The position numbers and the translations under genes are program-made. A DNA stretch of 64,000 bases from the NCBI GenBank assembly GCA_963576725.1, contig OY755239.1, positions 62,476,953-62,540,952 of the forward strand, read 5' to 3'. The notes beneath the pieces were generated by a model that saw only the letters and a program-made list of their open reading frames with translations, was not told the DNA's origin and searched no databases. Shown here one piece after another: positions 31,098 through 42,480 of this stretch; the first letter of the stretch is position 1; every line of letters starts with the position of its first letter. The DNA comes from Azorinus chamasolen (taxonomy: Eukaryota; Mollusca; Bivalvia; Cardiida; Solecurtidae).

Positions 31098-31285
31098 AAT
31101 AATGACATCATAAATATTAATCAGATTAGAACACACATGAAAACAGGATTTAGTTGTTTGCCTTGATAGAAACTATACAATTATATCTATATTATTTCAT
31201 AACCGAACAGAGCAGACCCTTATCAGATGGCTCCTATAGGGGCCATCTGCTCTGGGTTTACTGTGTTTGCAAAGGCATTAACCCT
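31098..31285 (+). mobile_element. MITE-A, left end lost
   Basis: atgacatcataaatattaat through the core tcagatggctcctatagggg to aaaggcattaaccc. Confidence 0.6.
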
Positions 31286-31540
31286 TCGCTTGCTGTTCAA
31301 GTCAATATACCTACACTTTCCTCCATAAATACGCCTTTCTACGCCACTGTTACTTTAAGTCACTTTTTGAAACCATTGTGATAAAAAGAGCATTTGCTCC
31401 TATAGGAGCAAATGCTCTATTTACCACAATGGTTTCAATACTACACTATTCTAAACTTTTCCTTTTCTCCAGCAAATGCTCCTATTCGGTAGATTCAAGG
31501 AGGTTGGGTTTAAAAAATAGTCTATGAGGGAATGGGTTAA
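31279..31540 (+). mobile_element. MITE-C terminus joined to MITE-B
   Basis: Only the first 34 bp of C remain (ttaacccttcgcttgctg). B follows (about 31314-31540), perfect in its loop and ending gagggaatgggttaa. Confidence 0.65.
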
Positions 31541-31897
31541 AGGAGAACGCTATTTCCTTTTCATGCCTATTGTTCTGTCTGGGAGTCATCAATACCAGAG
31601 AAAACACTATCAATATCCGACAGGATTATAGCTACAATGTTCAATAAAAGAGTGCTCGCTTTTCAATTTCTTCGAGGCAATTCTATCTCTTCTTGACATC
31701 ATGTCAGTGCTGTTTTCTTTATAGCAACACCATCAAATTGATTTGGTATTACAGTTGTACTTAGAAACTATACACTGGTAGATTTATTTTGAATTTAACC
31801 CTTTGAATGTGGGAAATAAGTGCATCATCATTTGCAAACAGTGTAAACCTAGGATCAGAGAGCTCCTAGAGGGCTCCTTTACTCGATGAATATTCAT
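31541..31897. other. No recognised gene; short MITE-A core relic
   Basis: tttgcaaacagtgtaaacct ... gagagctcctagagggctcc (31835-31878) is a core relic. The rest is unassigned. Confidence 0.4.
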
Positions 31898-32136
31898 TTA
31901 ACGGGAATGGTTACCGCATATTGATGTTTTTTTTATGCTTTATTAAGGACACTAAGTGAAACCTCATTGTGATAAATAAAGCATTAAATCGCCAAAGAAG
32001 TAAAATGCTCTATTTATCACAATGGTTTCAAAACTACACAATTCTGAAAATTTCCTTTTCTCTAGTAAATGCTCCTTTTCGGTAGATTTAATCAAAGAGG
32101 TTGGATCTAAAAATAGCGTATGCGGGAATGGGTTAA
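31898..32136 (+). mobile_element. MITE-B, diverged loop
   Basis: TTAA ends; the loop gcattaaatcgccaaag replaces the usual tttgctcc palindrome. Confidence 0.75.
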
Positions 32137-32211
32137 GAAAAAGTGATGTCATTAATAATTCATTCATTTTTATAATGGCATAATTATGAACGCAGGAAAT
32201 TTTCTTACAAC

Positions 32212-32370
32212 AATCAGGGCCCTGAAGGTTATAAAACTTCTGAGCCTGAGTCTGAGATCATTTTCAAGTATGTGATTGGTCAGATTCTGAGCAAGCTCAG
32301 AATCTGACCAATCAGATGCTTGAGAATGATCTCAGACTCAAGCAAAAAGTTTTATAACCTCGGGTCCTGA
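32212..32370. repeat. Isolated long hairpin
   Basis: Arms of about 70 bp: ggttataaaacttctgagcc ... gattggtcagattctgagc and complement, loop aa. It belongs to none of the named MITE families. Confidence 0.8.
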
Positions 32371-32473
32371 GATAAGAAAGGAATAATTTACCATATTTAT
32401 ACTAAGTATTCAGACACCATTTCTCCCTTCTTCATGAGTTTATATAAAGCTGAATAAGTAAATTTGGCACACA

Positions 32474-32897
32474 GTAGAACCTGTCTTAACCCATTCCTTC
32501 ATAGGCTATTTTAGACTCAATCTCTTTGAATAAATCTACCGAAAAGGAGCATAAATTTTACTAGAGAAAAGGAAAATGTTAGAATCATGTAGTTTTGAAA
32601 CAGTGCTTGTGATAAATAGAGCAAAATTAATGCTCTCATTATTTACCGAAGCGACTTTTACAGAGGCGTAGAAAGGCGTATTTATGGAGGAAAGGGTTAA
32701 GCGGCCATTCATCTATTGAACATAGGAGTCTTAAAAAGCAGATGGTTGCTTAATGCAGAGCAAAAGTAATGCAGAAAACTTTATACATTACTTTTTACCT
32801 GCATAATAGGCCACTTTCTGCCTTACAGGCACATGTATAATTACTTAATTAGACATATTTTTGATGGCCGCTTAAAACAGGTTCTGTCTTAATTTGA
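32474..32897 (+). mobile_element. MITE-D with a MITE-B in its left terminus
   Basis: D ends acagtagaacctgtc and gcttaaaacaggttctgt; core gcaaaagtaatgcag. B (32486-32700) sits in the terminal TTAA, ttaacccattccttc ... aggaaagggttaa, with a damaged second arm. Confidence 0.8.
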
Positions 32898-33068
32898 TAA
32901 ATTCAATTTAGACAAACTAGTAAACAATGTAGTCCATCATTAAATGGCTCCTTCAGTAGCCGTTTGATCTGGATCACCTATGTTTGTCTGTCCGAATACT
33001 TAGGGTAATTAGGGTAAACCAATGAACCGGGTCTAATCTGTTTGCAAATGCTTGAAAATATGTTTGTA

Positions 33069-33293
33069 TAACCCAATCCCTCATATTGACGACTTTTGAC
33101 AACTCTGTAAACTTTGTGAAACCATTGTGATAAATAGAGCATTTGCTCCTATAGGAGCAAATGCTCTATTTATCATAATGGTTTTCAAACTACAAAATTC
33201 TAAAAATTTTCCTTTTCTCTAGTTAATGCTCCTTATCGGTAGATTTATTCAAAGAGGTTGTACCTAAAAATAGCCTATGAGGTAATGGGTTAA
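33069..33293 (+). mobile_element. MITE-B
   Basis: The left end is taacccaatccctc (TTAA lost); right end gaggtaatgggttaa; perfect loop. Confidence 0.8.
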
Positions 33294-33563
33294 GGGAAAG
33301 GGTAATAAAGGGTGAACTACTGAATTATGCATCCGATTATTTGTGACTATTAGACATATCTCACACATAGTTATACATCTTTGTGTGGCTTGACAGGTAT
33401 TTTGTTGTACTGTGACGCAGACACGGAATGGAATTCTAATGTGATAGTTTTCTGTCTACGACTTCTGCATCTCGGTATTGCTTCCTTAAATACTCCAGAT
33501 TGTTAATCTGTTATCACTGCTGTCTGGATATATTGTCACAGTTCTTTTATCTTATCCCTTTAC
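33294..33563. other. No recognised feature
   Basis: No frame, TIR or repeat seen. Confidence 0.4.
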
Positions 33564-33990
33564 TTAACCCTTTTGCTTCTAGGCTACTTTTAGACTCAAC
33601 CTCTTTGAATAAATCTACCGAAAAAGAGCAATTACTAGAAAGGAGCAAGTACTAGAGAAAAGGAAAATTTTAGAATTGTTTAGTTTTGAAACCATTGCAA
33701 ATACTCTATTTATCACTATGGTTTCAAACAGTGACTTTTACAGAGGCATCAAAAGGCCTCAATATGAGGGAATGTGTGAAGTATAGGGACAGGCAAACTT
33801 CAGCAAATAGTATGAACCAAGATCAAACTTCTCCTATAAAGCAGCTGTTTAATCAGGATCTCCACTAGTGGATGCCATGTCAGTCTAATTTAAAATTATC
33901 AAAATGGTGACAAAATTGATTTATTCAGCTTTACAAAGCCATGAAGATGGGAGATTGGGTGACCCATGTCGAAATACATAGGGTAATGTA
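33564..33990. mobile_element. MITE-B with partly deleted arm, plus MITE core fragment
   Basis: B 33564-33778, ending gagggaatgtgtgaa. A second degraded palindrome (caaacttctcctataaagca) spans about 33785-33990. Confidence 0.6.
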
Positions 33991-34003
33991 CAATAGAACC
34001 CCT

Positions 34004-34180
34004 CTATAGCGATCATTGAATTATTATCTTTATTTGTCTTTAACTGCAGGTGGTTGCTTAATGCAGTATGAAAGAGTAGCTTTTTGCACAACTTTCATAC
34101 TGCATTAAGCTTCCATCTGCCCTTATGATCCAGAATTAGACATCATTTGGTGGTCGTACTAGAGGGGTTTTTACTGTATA
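34004..34180. mobile_element. MITE-D
   Basis: acaatagaacccctctatag ... agaggggtttttactgta; core tgcagtatgaaag with complement. Confidence 0.75.
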
Positions 34181-34243
34181 TTATTATAAAACACTCTTTA
34201 CAAAGGCCACTCTATAAATAGTAGTGTCATTCTTCAGGTGAAA

Positions 34244-34500
34244 ACCCTTTCCTCAATGAATATTCCTGTAGGAAATAACAGTGTCATGAATATTATAATT
34301 AGATTCATTTCTATAATGGCATATGTCTTATTATGAGTGCAAGAAAGTTTAGCCTTGGCAGAAACTGTGGAATCAGATCTGTATATTATTTTCTAAGCAA
34401 ACAGCAGACTCTGATCAGACAGCTCCTGTAGGAGTCATCTGATCTTGGCCTGCTCTGTTTGCATTGAGGCTTAGAAAGTTATGGAGTAAAGGGCTGAGGC
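34244..34500 (+). mobile_element. MITE-A
   Basis: aaccctttcctcaatg start and ggagtaaagggctga end; core cagacagctcctgtaggagt. Confidence 0.7.
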
Positions 34501-34510
34501 AGATAATAGC

Positions 34511-34952
34511 TTAACCCTTTCCCTGTTGAATATTCATGTAAGAAATAATGACATCATAACTATTGATCAGTTAATATACAGAGGATATTCTGGTACATAA
34601 TGGTAGAAACTGCAAAATCAGATCTATTATAATTTCACAGACAATCACAGCAGACCCTAATCAGACAGGTCATATAGGAGCTGTCTGATCTTGGTGTATT
34701 CTGTTTGCAAAAGCATAAAAAAGTACATTTATATATACAGTAGAACCCCTCTAATGCTACCACTTAAAAAATAACCATAGCTGTCTTTATAAGCAGGTGG
34801 TTGCTTAATGCAGGTCGAAAGTTGTAGGAGCTTTCTGCATAACTTTCGACCTGAGCATTATTAATAGCTACCACCTGCTTCTGCCACCCAGAATTATGCC
34901 GATTTTTGGTGGTCGCATTAGAGGCGTTTTACTGTATAAGGAAAAGGGTTAA
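34511..34952 (+). mobile_element. MITE-A with a MITE-D near its right end
   Basis: TTAACCCTTTCCCTGTTG start; D (34736-34940, tacagtagaacccctctaat ...) interrupts the last 15 bp; A then ends aggaaaagggttaa. Confidence 0.8.
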
Positions 34953-35109
34953 TGAAGGATGAAAGTTATGCAGAAAGCTTTTTGTAGCAGCTTTCAGTCA
35001 GTATTTATCAGTACCCCGTCAGTATCTAAAAGTCAATAAGAGTATACGTTGTATAATTTACATTTGTTTAGCAAATGTCTTGAAAATTGGACTTTCTCTA
35101 CTGTTCTAT

Positions 35110-35331
35110 GTATATCACCATTTACTTCATGAATATTCATGCATGAAATAATGACATCATGAAAACCGATTACATGACTTTTTAAAATGACAAAGAACAC
35201 AGAAAATTAAGGCCATGGCTGAAACTGTTGAATCATCTCTGTTATGATTTTTTTCATAAGCAAACAGAGTAGACCCTGATCTGAGACAGCTCCTGGATTT
35301 CCTCTGTTTGCAAATGTGTTAACAAGAGCAC
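35110..35331 (+). mobile_element. MITE-A, second core arm deleted
   Basis: ttacttcatgaatattcatg start; the core stops at gagacagctcctgg. Ends caaatgtgtta against the next HL element. Confidence 0.6.
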
Positions 35332-36249
35332 CGCAAGACGGGGCAATATACGCCCGAAGGCTGTTCTATAAAATTATGTTGAAAAATAAAGGAGGAGTTA
35401 GTTGCACAAGAAATTGCTACCCGAAACTATCAAAGGGCAATAACTCCAGAATGAAAAATGATATGAGAGTTATCTCACTGATATGCACAACTACACATCA
35501 GTATCTATCATTCCTGAAAGTTTGAAGAAATTATGTTGAAAAATAAAGGAGGAGTTAGTTGCACAAGAAATTGCTACCCGAAACTATCAAAGGGCAATAA
35601 CTCCAGAATGAAAAATGATATGAGAGTTATCTCACTGATATGCACAACTACACATCAGTATCTATCATTCCTGAAAGTTTGAAGAAATTATGTTGAAAAA
35701 TAAAGGAGGAGTTAGTTGCACAAGAAATTGCTACCCGAAACTATCAAAGGGCAATAACTCCAGAATGAAAAATGATATGAGAGTTATCTCACTGATATGC
35801 ACAACTACACATCAGTATCTATCATTCCTGAAAGTTTGAAGAAATTATGTTGAAAAATAAAGGAGGAGTTAGTTGCACAAGAAATTGCTAACGGACGGAC
35901 GGACGGACAGACGGACACACTAACAAATGGGTAGTTGTGTGACTTTTTCCTTTGATCTTTTCTTGTGGGACTAGTCCCACAAGTAAAACTATTTTTGGCT
36001 CTAACTTTGGAATAGAATGATCTGGAAGCTAACCCTAACCCTAACCCTATGTCCCACAACTGGCCAGGTTAATGTCACAAGAAATGGCCAGGTTAATGTC
36101 ACAAGAGATGGCCAGGTTAATGATTTTACTTGTGCGACTAGTAAGAAAAAGTCACACAACTACCCATTGGTGAGTGCGGACGGACGGACGGACAGACAGA
36201 CGGACGGACGACATGCGCCATACCATAATACGTCCCTTCGGGCGTATAA
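35332..36249 (+). mobile_element. HL element, ATACGCCC type, three 157-bp monomers
   Basis: ACAAGAG, hairpin GCACCGCAAGACGGGGC (one mismatch), subTIR tatacgcccgaag. Monomers start at 35371, 35528 and 35685 with a part copy at 35842; they are essentially identical (aaagggcaataactccagaa, gcacaagaaattgctacccg). Then an (acgg)n tract, the (CCCTAA)3 module (35931-36169), a second tract, and the 3' hairpin ATACGTCCCTTCGGGCGTAT followed by AA. Confidence 0.9.
35931..36169. repeat. (CCCTAA)3-containing module, copy 2
   Basis: Same ends and internal order as copy 1; gtgggactagtcccac is a perfect 16-bp palindrome here. Confidence 0.85.
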
Positions 36250-36345
36250 AAATGCATTATATTCAAAAAGTAGAGGAAAATAATAGCATGGAACATACAA
36301 TCAAAATAGACTTGCTTGTAAAAGAACAATAAAGCTTCATCAAGA

Positions 36346-36965
36346 TTAACTCTTTACTCCATAAGTATGCCTAATTCTAAGCCTTTGCAAACAGAGTAGA
36401 CTCAGATCAGACGGCTCCCAAAAGAGCCGTCTGATCAGGGTCTGCTCTGTTTGCTTAGAATATGATATAGATAAGAGTATACAGTTTCTGCCATGACCAA
36501 AATATCATACATTCATATGCCATTAACAAGATGTGTTTGTGAAACACTATGCCCCCAATATGACCTTTGACCCTGAAGGATGACATTGACCTTGACATGC
36601 CACCCCTCAAAATGTGCAGCTTCATGAGATACACACATGCTTGCTAAATATCATATCTCTATCTCTACTGGTTTAAAAGTTATGGTCAATGTTAAAGTCA
36701 GTGATCTGACCTATATATTTGACCTCTGACCTTGAAGGATTACGATGACCTTGACATGTCAACCCTCAGCATGTGTGGCTTTATAAGATACATATACATG
36801 CCAAATATCAAGTCTTTATCTGTACCGGCTCAAAAGTTATGACCAATGTTAAAGTTGGTTAACAAACAGACAAACAAACAAACAGACATTGGCATAAAAA
36901 TGAATCTAATTAGTAGTATTCATGACATTATTTCTAGCATAAATATTCATGGAGTAAAGGCTTAA
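36346..36965 (-). mobile_element. MITE-A interrupted by a small HL element
   Basis: TTAACTCTTTACTCCATA start, core cagacggctcccaaaagagc, right end ggagtaaaggcttaa. It is broken at gccatta / aatctaattag. Confidence 0.8.
36536..36897 (+). mobile_element. Small HL element, TATGCCCCC type
   Basis: ACAAG, hairpin GTGTTTGTGAAACAC, subTIR tatgcccccaatatg. Two monomers have tttgacc...gaaggat and agttatg; then (acaa)n/(acag)n, ending attggcat-AA. Confidence 0.7.
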
Positions 36966-37079
36966 TTGCTTGCATTGCCTAACTGAGCGACACTGCAGAC
37001 ACAAGAAACTTTATATCCAAATGATTCTTGTGGCAGCTACTAATCTAATCCTCCCAATGTGGCATAAACCAGTGTACTG

Positions 37080-37335
37080 GTATTTGCAAACAGTGTAGAC
37101 CCAGTCAGATGAGGGTCTGCACTGTTTGTCATTCAAAATCATCTCGTAAATTATACCTTTTCATACTGTAGACCCTGATCAGATGGCTCCCATTATGAGC
37201 CATCTGATCTTTGTCTACTCTGTTTAGGAGCTTCCTGCATGACTTTCACCCTGCATTAAGCTGCCACCTGTCTTCTAGACTGATATTTATACTAAAGATT
37301 GAATATCTGATTTAGAGGGGTTTTACTGTAGTGCA
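37080..37335. mobile_element. MITE-A cores and half MITE-D
   Basis: Cores at 37084-37130 and 37160-37225; the D right half 37228-37332 ends ttagaggggttttactgta. Confidence 0.55.
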
Positions 37336-37454
37336 TACCAAGATCAAACAACTCGTGAAGAAGCCTTTTGATGAGTATGTTCACTCTTTGCTACCAATTG
37401 TCTCTATGTCAGGCCTTGAAATGTTATCAAAATGGTTATCAAATTGACGTATTA

Positions 37455-37770
37455 AATCCTTTCTTTCATACACAACATTTTTTCACAAGTTTGCAAACAG
37501 AGTAGACCCAGATCAGATGGCTGCTGTAAATAAAGCAGAGATAGGGTGTTGTGAAAAAAAAAGAAGAATATTTTCTGTAAATACTGCCATTTAGTCATGT
37601 GATAGTTTGGAAACATTCTGTTTGCCCAATACTTGGCCCTTTTCATATTTAAACCTTTCCTTCATATAAACATGTTTTCACGCATTGGCATACAGAGTAG
37701 ACACAGATCAGACGGCTCCTATAGTTTGCAAAGGCATACATAGAAAGGTGTATTTATGGAGTAGGCGGTT
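37455..37770. mobile_element. Two truncated MITE-A copies
   Basis: gcaaacagagtagacccaga at 37493 and gcatacagagtagacacaga at 37687, each with a damaged second arm. Confidence 0.55.
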
Positions 37771-38068
37771 ATAAAACTATGGAAGGACGTCAGTTTCAAA
37801 ATTTGAAATGGCTAGAAGACATTCTCTGTCTATAGAAATTTTGCTGAACATGCTAGAGGGGAACAGATAACAATTCTGGAATAGTTGACAGGATATAAGG
37901 GATTTTTTTGCCAATAGAGAAGTGAATTGGCCAAAGGGTTTTTTTGTCATTAGAGTGACAATGTAATATGATACAACTGTCTGAGTCTTTGGACAATTTG
38001 ATAGATATTGCAGGAAATTATCTGCACCTCAGACTATTGTATGTAGTAATTGCTGGCTAATTTTGGTC
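37771..38068. other. No recognised feature
   Basis: Two gggatttttttgcca-like / gggtttttttgtca lines suggest an old duplication (37899-37955); otherwise unassigned. Confidence 0.4.
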
Positions 38069-38605
38069 TTAACCCATTCCTCTATAGGCTATTTTTAGAT
38101 CCAACCACTTTGAATAAATCTACCAAAAAGGAGCAATAACTAGAGAAAAGGAAAATTTTAGAATTTTGTAGTTTGAAACCATTGTGATAAATAGAGCATT
38201 TACTCCTATAGGAGCAAAATTTTAATGCTCTATTAAAATATCACAATGGTTTCACAAAGTGACTTTTACAGAGTCGTCAAAAGTCGTCAATATGAGGGAA
38301 AGGGTTAACACTCAAACTACACTGAAAAGAAATGGAAGAAAAGTAAAAGTAATTATCCCTTTCCCTGTTCAATATTCATGAAAGAAATAATGACATCATG
38401 AATATTTATTAGCTGAATTGTTACAATGTAAACTATTCAAGGGAATTTGTTTTGCCTTAATTAAAACTGTACAATCAGATTCATATGATGTCAAAAACAA
38501 ACAGAGCAGACCCTGATCAGATGGCTCCTACAGGAGCCATCTGATCTGGGTCTATTAAGTTTGCAAGTGCCTGAAAAGGCGGTTATGAGGGAAAGGGTTT
38601 ATTGA
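38069..38605. mobile_element. MITE-B and MITE-A separated by about 45 bp
   Basis: B 38069-38308; spacer cactcaaactacactgaaaa...; A 38352-38600 with core cagatggctcctacaggagc. The B-spacer-A junction recurs inverted at 42569-42872. Confidence 0.8.
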
Positions 38606-38637
38606 AACCATGACAAATCCGGTAGATGACAATTATC

Positions 38638-39094
38638 TCTTTATCTCATGAATATTCATGTACGAAATAATGACTTTATGAATATTAACTGAATGAATTT
38701 ATATATAGAACAGAACAGAACAGAACATATCTTTATTTCATCTCAGGTTCTAACATGTACAACATTAGGGAAACATACATACAGTATATAATAGATTGAA
38801 AAATGAATCCGGTCGCTTTACAAACCAATTTGTACGGCAAAAATGCATATGCTTTACAAGGGGGAACATTTAATGTGGGTATAGCGGGTACTTATTTATA
38901 CCACCCTCTATAATGGCAATTCCTGTAGGAGTCGTGAGGTCAGGGTCTGCTCTGTTTACTCTATGATTTTACAGTTTCTGCCATGGCCAACAATTCACGT
39001 GTCCATGTGCTAGTTTACAACAATTGATGTTAATTGATATTCATGATGTGATTATTTCATATTTTCATAATTATTCATGAGGTAAAGGGTTAAG
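38638..39094 (+). mobile_element. MITE-A carrying a LINE tail
   Basis: tctttatctcatgaatattc start; core reduced to ttcctgtaggagtcgtgagg; right end gaggtaaagggttaa. Confidence 0.6.
38703..38925 (-). mobile_element. LINE 3' tail fragment inside a MITE-A copy
   Basis: The segment begins with (gaaca)n repeats and a rc-AATAAA region (tctttatttcatctcagg) and interrupts a family-A MITE (left part to 38702, right part from about 38926). The tail-like (gaaca)n end and absence of any TIR suggest a 5'-truncated non-LTR insertion on the minus strand. Confidence 0.45.
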
Positions 39095-39108
39095 CAATCA
39101 TCTGATAT

Positions 39109-39336
39109 TTAACCATTACCTCATAGGCTATTTTTAGATACAACATCTCAATAAATCTACCAAAAAGGAGCATTAACTAGAGAAAAGGAAAATTTTAGAA
39201 TTTTGTAGTTTGAAACCATTGTGATAAATAGAGCATTTGCTCCTACAGGAGCAAATGCTCTATTTATCACAATGGTAAATTCACAAAGTGACTTTTACAG
39301 AGTCGTCAAAGTCGTCAATATCAGGGAATGGGTTAA
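39109..39336 (-). mobile_element. MITE-B, complete
   Basis: TTAACCATTACCTCATAGG start and cagggaatgggttaa end. Confidence 0.85.
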
Positions 39337-39533
39337 GCAATTTAATCAGTACGGGGTCACTTAAAACAGGTTTTACTGTAAAATGTCACTATGAAATCTC
39401 ATTACGTCACAGATTGAGGCATCTCCTACTAATTAATTATTTATGATATCTGCAATCCCGTAAAACACAACAAGGACAAGATGAAAACTGATTTCACTTG
39501 GAAACATGACAATGAAATCAACCCTTTTCCTGC

Positions 39534-39760
39534 TTAACCCTTTCCTCCATAAATACGCCTTTCTATGCCTCAGTAAAAGTCCCTTTTTGAAACCATTGTG
39601 ATAAATAGAGCATTTGCTCCTAAGGAGCAAATGCTCTATTTATCACAATGGTTTCAGAACTACAACATTCAAAAAATGTCCTTTTCTCTAGTTAATGCTC
39701 CTTTTCGGTAGATTTATTCAGAGGTTGGGTCTAAAAATAGCCTACGGAGGAAAGGGTTAA
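39534..39760 (+). mobile_element. MITE-B, complete
   Basis: TTAACCCTTTCCTCCATA start and ggaggaaagggttaa end; loop atttgctcctaaggagc. Confidence 0.85.
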
Positions 39761-39901
39761 TAAACAAAAAGACTTGTGTACACAAATGGGTTGGATCTAG
39801 ATCAGACACTGAGTAACTCTAGACACAATCACTCAGCCAATAGTTTCTGAAAAATCTTGAATGAACTGTTCGAAATTAAAAATTGAAATAGACCAAGTCT
39901 T

Positions 39902-40130
39902 TTAACCCATTCCCCCATAGGCTATTTTTAGACCCAACCTCTTTGAATGAATCGACTGAAAAGGCACATTTATTAGACAAAAGAAATATTTTAGAATTGT
40001 GTAGTATTGAAACCATTGTGATATTTGGCGCATTTGCTCCTGAGGAGCAAATGCTCTATTTATCACAATGCTTACAAAAAGTGACTTTTACAGAGGCACA
40101 GAAAGGAGTATTTATGGAGGCAGGGGTTAA
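39902..40130 (-). mobile_element. MITE-B, complete
   Basis: TTAACCCATTCCCCCATAGG start and ggcaggggttaa end; loop atttgctcctgaggagc. Confidence 0.85.
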
Positions 40131-40139
40131 ATGCAGTTT

Positions 40140-40649
40140 CATTTTCAAACAGTGTAGACACAGATCAGAAGCCTCTGATCAGGGTCTGCACTGTTTGTCA
40201 CTAAAACGTCTCTAGCAAGTTTACCCCTTTTCTCAATGAATATTTATTTAACAAATAATGACATCATCAATTTTAATTAGATTAACTGTTGAAGCATAAT
40301 TATGGACACAGGATTGTGTGGCCATGGCAGAAACGGTAGAATCATAATTTATTATCTGTACTATATAGATATTATAAGCAAACAGAGCAGACCCTGATCA
40401 GATGGCTCCTACAGGAGCGATCTGGTCTGGGTCTTAGCACTGTTTGTAGAGGCGTATTTAAGGAAGCACATTCACATTTTGAATTATATATAACTTTATT
40501 ATAATTTTTATAATGACATTATGAACAAGATTTATTTTCATCATGCCAGAAACTGTCGAATGCCATAAGCACACAGAGAAAACCATTGATCATATGGTTC
40601 CTATAGGAGCCATCTGATTTGCATCTACTTTGCTTGCAAAGGCATTAAA
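40140..40649. mobile_element. MITE-A core and two MITE-A copies
   Basis: Core at 40147-40198; A 40222-40462 (core cagatggctcctacaggagc); a further left-truncated A 40480-40649, whose end meets an HL element. Confidence 0.6.
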
Positions 40650-41858
40650 ACAAGGGCATGTTGTATTGCTATGCAAGACACGAGTCCCCCACCTGACTGA
40701 AAAAAACCTCCACTCTCCCCACCCCACCAACCCATGGTGTGGTTGACCATGGTATATACATGACCACCTGAATGGTATTAGTACCTTCTTTCATACATTG
40801 AATCAGTAAATAAAAAGTTATTGTCCCGAAAAAAAAATATGAAAAAGGGGAGTAACTCCAAAAATATTGATGCTAGAGTTATTGCCTTTGTGCATGACAC
40901 TACATCTCATCATGCTTGTTCCATATGAGAAGTTTCAAATAAATTGAACCAGTAGAGAAAGAGTTATTGTCCGGACAAAAAAGAATGAAAAAGGGGAATA
41001 ACTCCAAAAATATTGATGCTAGAATTATGGCCCTTGTGCATGACACTACTCCTGATCATGCTTCTTCAATGTGTGAAGTTATAATGAATTTGGCCTAACT
41101 TTGTAGGAGATAAGAGTTATTAACTGGACAAGAAAATATGAAAAGGGGAATAACTCCAACAATATAGATGCTAGAGTTATGGCCCTTGAGCATGACACTT
41201 CCCCTCATCATATGTGTTCCATATGTGAAGTTTCAAATCAATTGAACCAGTAGAGAAAGAGTTATTGTCCGGACAAAAAAGAATGAAAAAGGGGAATAAC
41301 TCCAAAAATATTGATGCTAGAATTATGGCCCTTGTGCATGACACTACTCCTGATCATGCTTCTTCAATGTGTGAAGTTATAATGAATTTGGCCTAACTTT
41401 GTAGGAGATATTGCCCGGACACGAAGTGTGACAGACGGACTGACAGGAAAATATGAAAAAGGGGAATAACTCCAAAAATATTGATGCTAGAGTTATGGCC
41501 CTTGTGTATGACACTACCCCTCATCATGATTGTTCCATATGTGAAGTTTCAAATTAATTGAACCTGTAGATAAAGAGTTATTGTCCGGACAAAAAAATAT
41601 GTTAAAGGGGAATAACTCCAAAAATATTGATGCTAGAGTTATGACCCTTGTGAATGACACTAGCCCTCATCATGATTCTTCAATGTGTGAAGTTATAATG
41701 AACTTGGCATAACTTTGTAGGAGATATGGCCCGGACACGAAGTGTGACAGACGGACAGACGGACGGACGGACAGACGGACGGACAGACGGACGGACAGAC
41801 AGACAGACGGAATCGAGCAAACCTATAGTCCCCCAACCGGTAACCGGTGGGGGACTAA
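40650..41858 (+). mobile_element. HL element, AGTCCCCC type, about 150-bp monomers
   Basis: ACAAGGG, hairpin GCATGTTGTATTGCTATGC, subTIR gagtcccccacc. Six monomers contain aaaggggaataactccaaaa, gatgctagagttatggccc and tgtccggacaaaaaa; an (acgg)n tract is at 41745-41810. The 3' hairpin AGTCCCCCAACCGGTAACCGGTGGGGGACT is followed by AA. It contains the uninterrupted cagtaaataaaaagttattg that serves as empty site for the insertion at 50697. Confidence 0.9.
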
Positions 41859-42107
41859 TAACCCGTTCCCTCATAATGATGGCTTCTGACATCTGCAAAA
41901 GTCACATGTTGAAACCATTGTGATAGATAGAGCATTTGGAGCAAATATATTATACTATTATCATACTATAGGAGCAAATGCTCTATTAATCACAATGATT
42001 TCAAACTACAAAATTCCAAAAAAAATCCTTTTCTCTAGTTAATGCTCCTTTTCGGTAGATTCATTCAAAGTGGTTGGATCTAAAAATAGTCTAAGGTAAT
42101 GGGTTAA
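41859..42107 (+). mobile_element. MITE-B abutting the HL element
   Basis: taacccgttccctcat start directly after CTAA; loop expanded with atatattatactattatc; right end taatgggttaa. Confidence 0.75.
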
Positions 42108-42218
42108 AGGCATATCTATGGAGTACAGGGTTAAATTTTCAGAAAGGGCCAGACACAATATTAGTTTTATAAGCATTTTGGACAAAGGTTGGCTATGACT
42201 GAATAAACTGATATACAG

Positions 42219-42388
42219 ACTGATTGAAAATGGATACTTATTATTCCCTGTAATGCCTGTATGTGAGGGAACAAAAATACCTTGGAAGGTTAAGGAGAAA
42301 CTTTTGCAGGTCATTTTCAATCCAGAATTAGAATATCAACATGTAATAGAAGAAACATTCTGTCATATACTGAAACATGCAATTACAG
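42219..42388 (+). CDS. Candidate internal exon of an unrecognised gene
   Basis: Plus strand: acceptor gatatacag (42218), donor ATTACAG|GTATCC. The open frame is LIENGYLLFPVMPV-CEGTKIPWKVKEKLLQ-VIFNPELEYQHVIEETFCHIL-KHAIT, about 56 residues ending one base into a codon. The composition is helical and charged, unlike the flanking repeats, and no MITE family covers it. The polypyrimidine tract is poor; a later acceptor after tatgtgag would shorten the exon. I do not recognise the family. The strand is opposite to the FOCAD exons, so this would be another gene. Confidence 0.45.
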
Positions 42389-42480
42389 GTATCCTCGATT
42401 TCATTATAATTTCATGTAACAAAGGTGTTCTTCTCTTCAGCAAATGGCATTTTAAACTTCTGGCATGCAGTGGTAACTAT

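Noticed and set aside
36029..36050. True telomere or chromosome end
   Set aside because: Only three CCCTAA units, repeated at three internal sites inside mobile elements.
41726..41923. Frames rich in TDGRTDRQTD or SVRPSVCPSV (also near 22223, 29204, 36017, 52821, 57062)
   Set aside because: These are (ACGG)n/(ACAG)n tracts read on either strand, not proteins.
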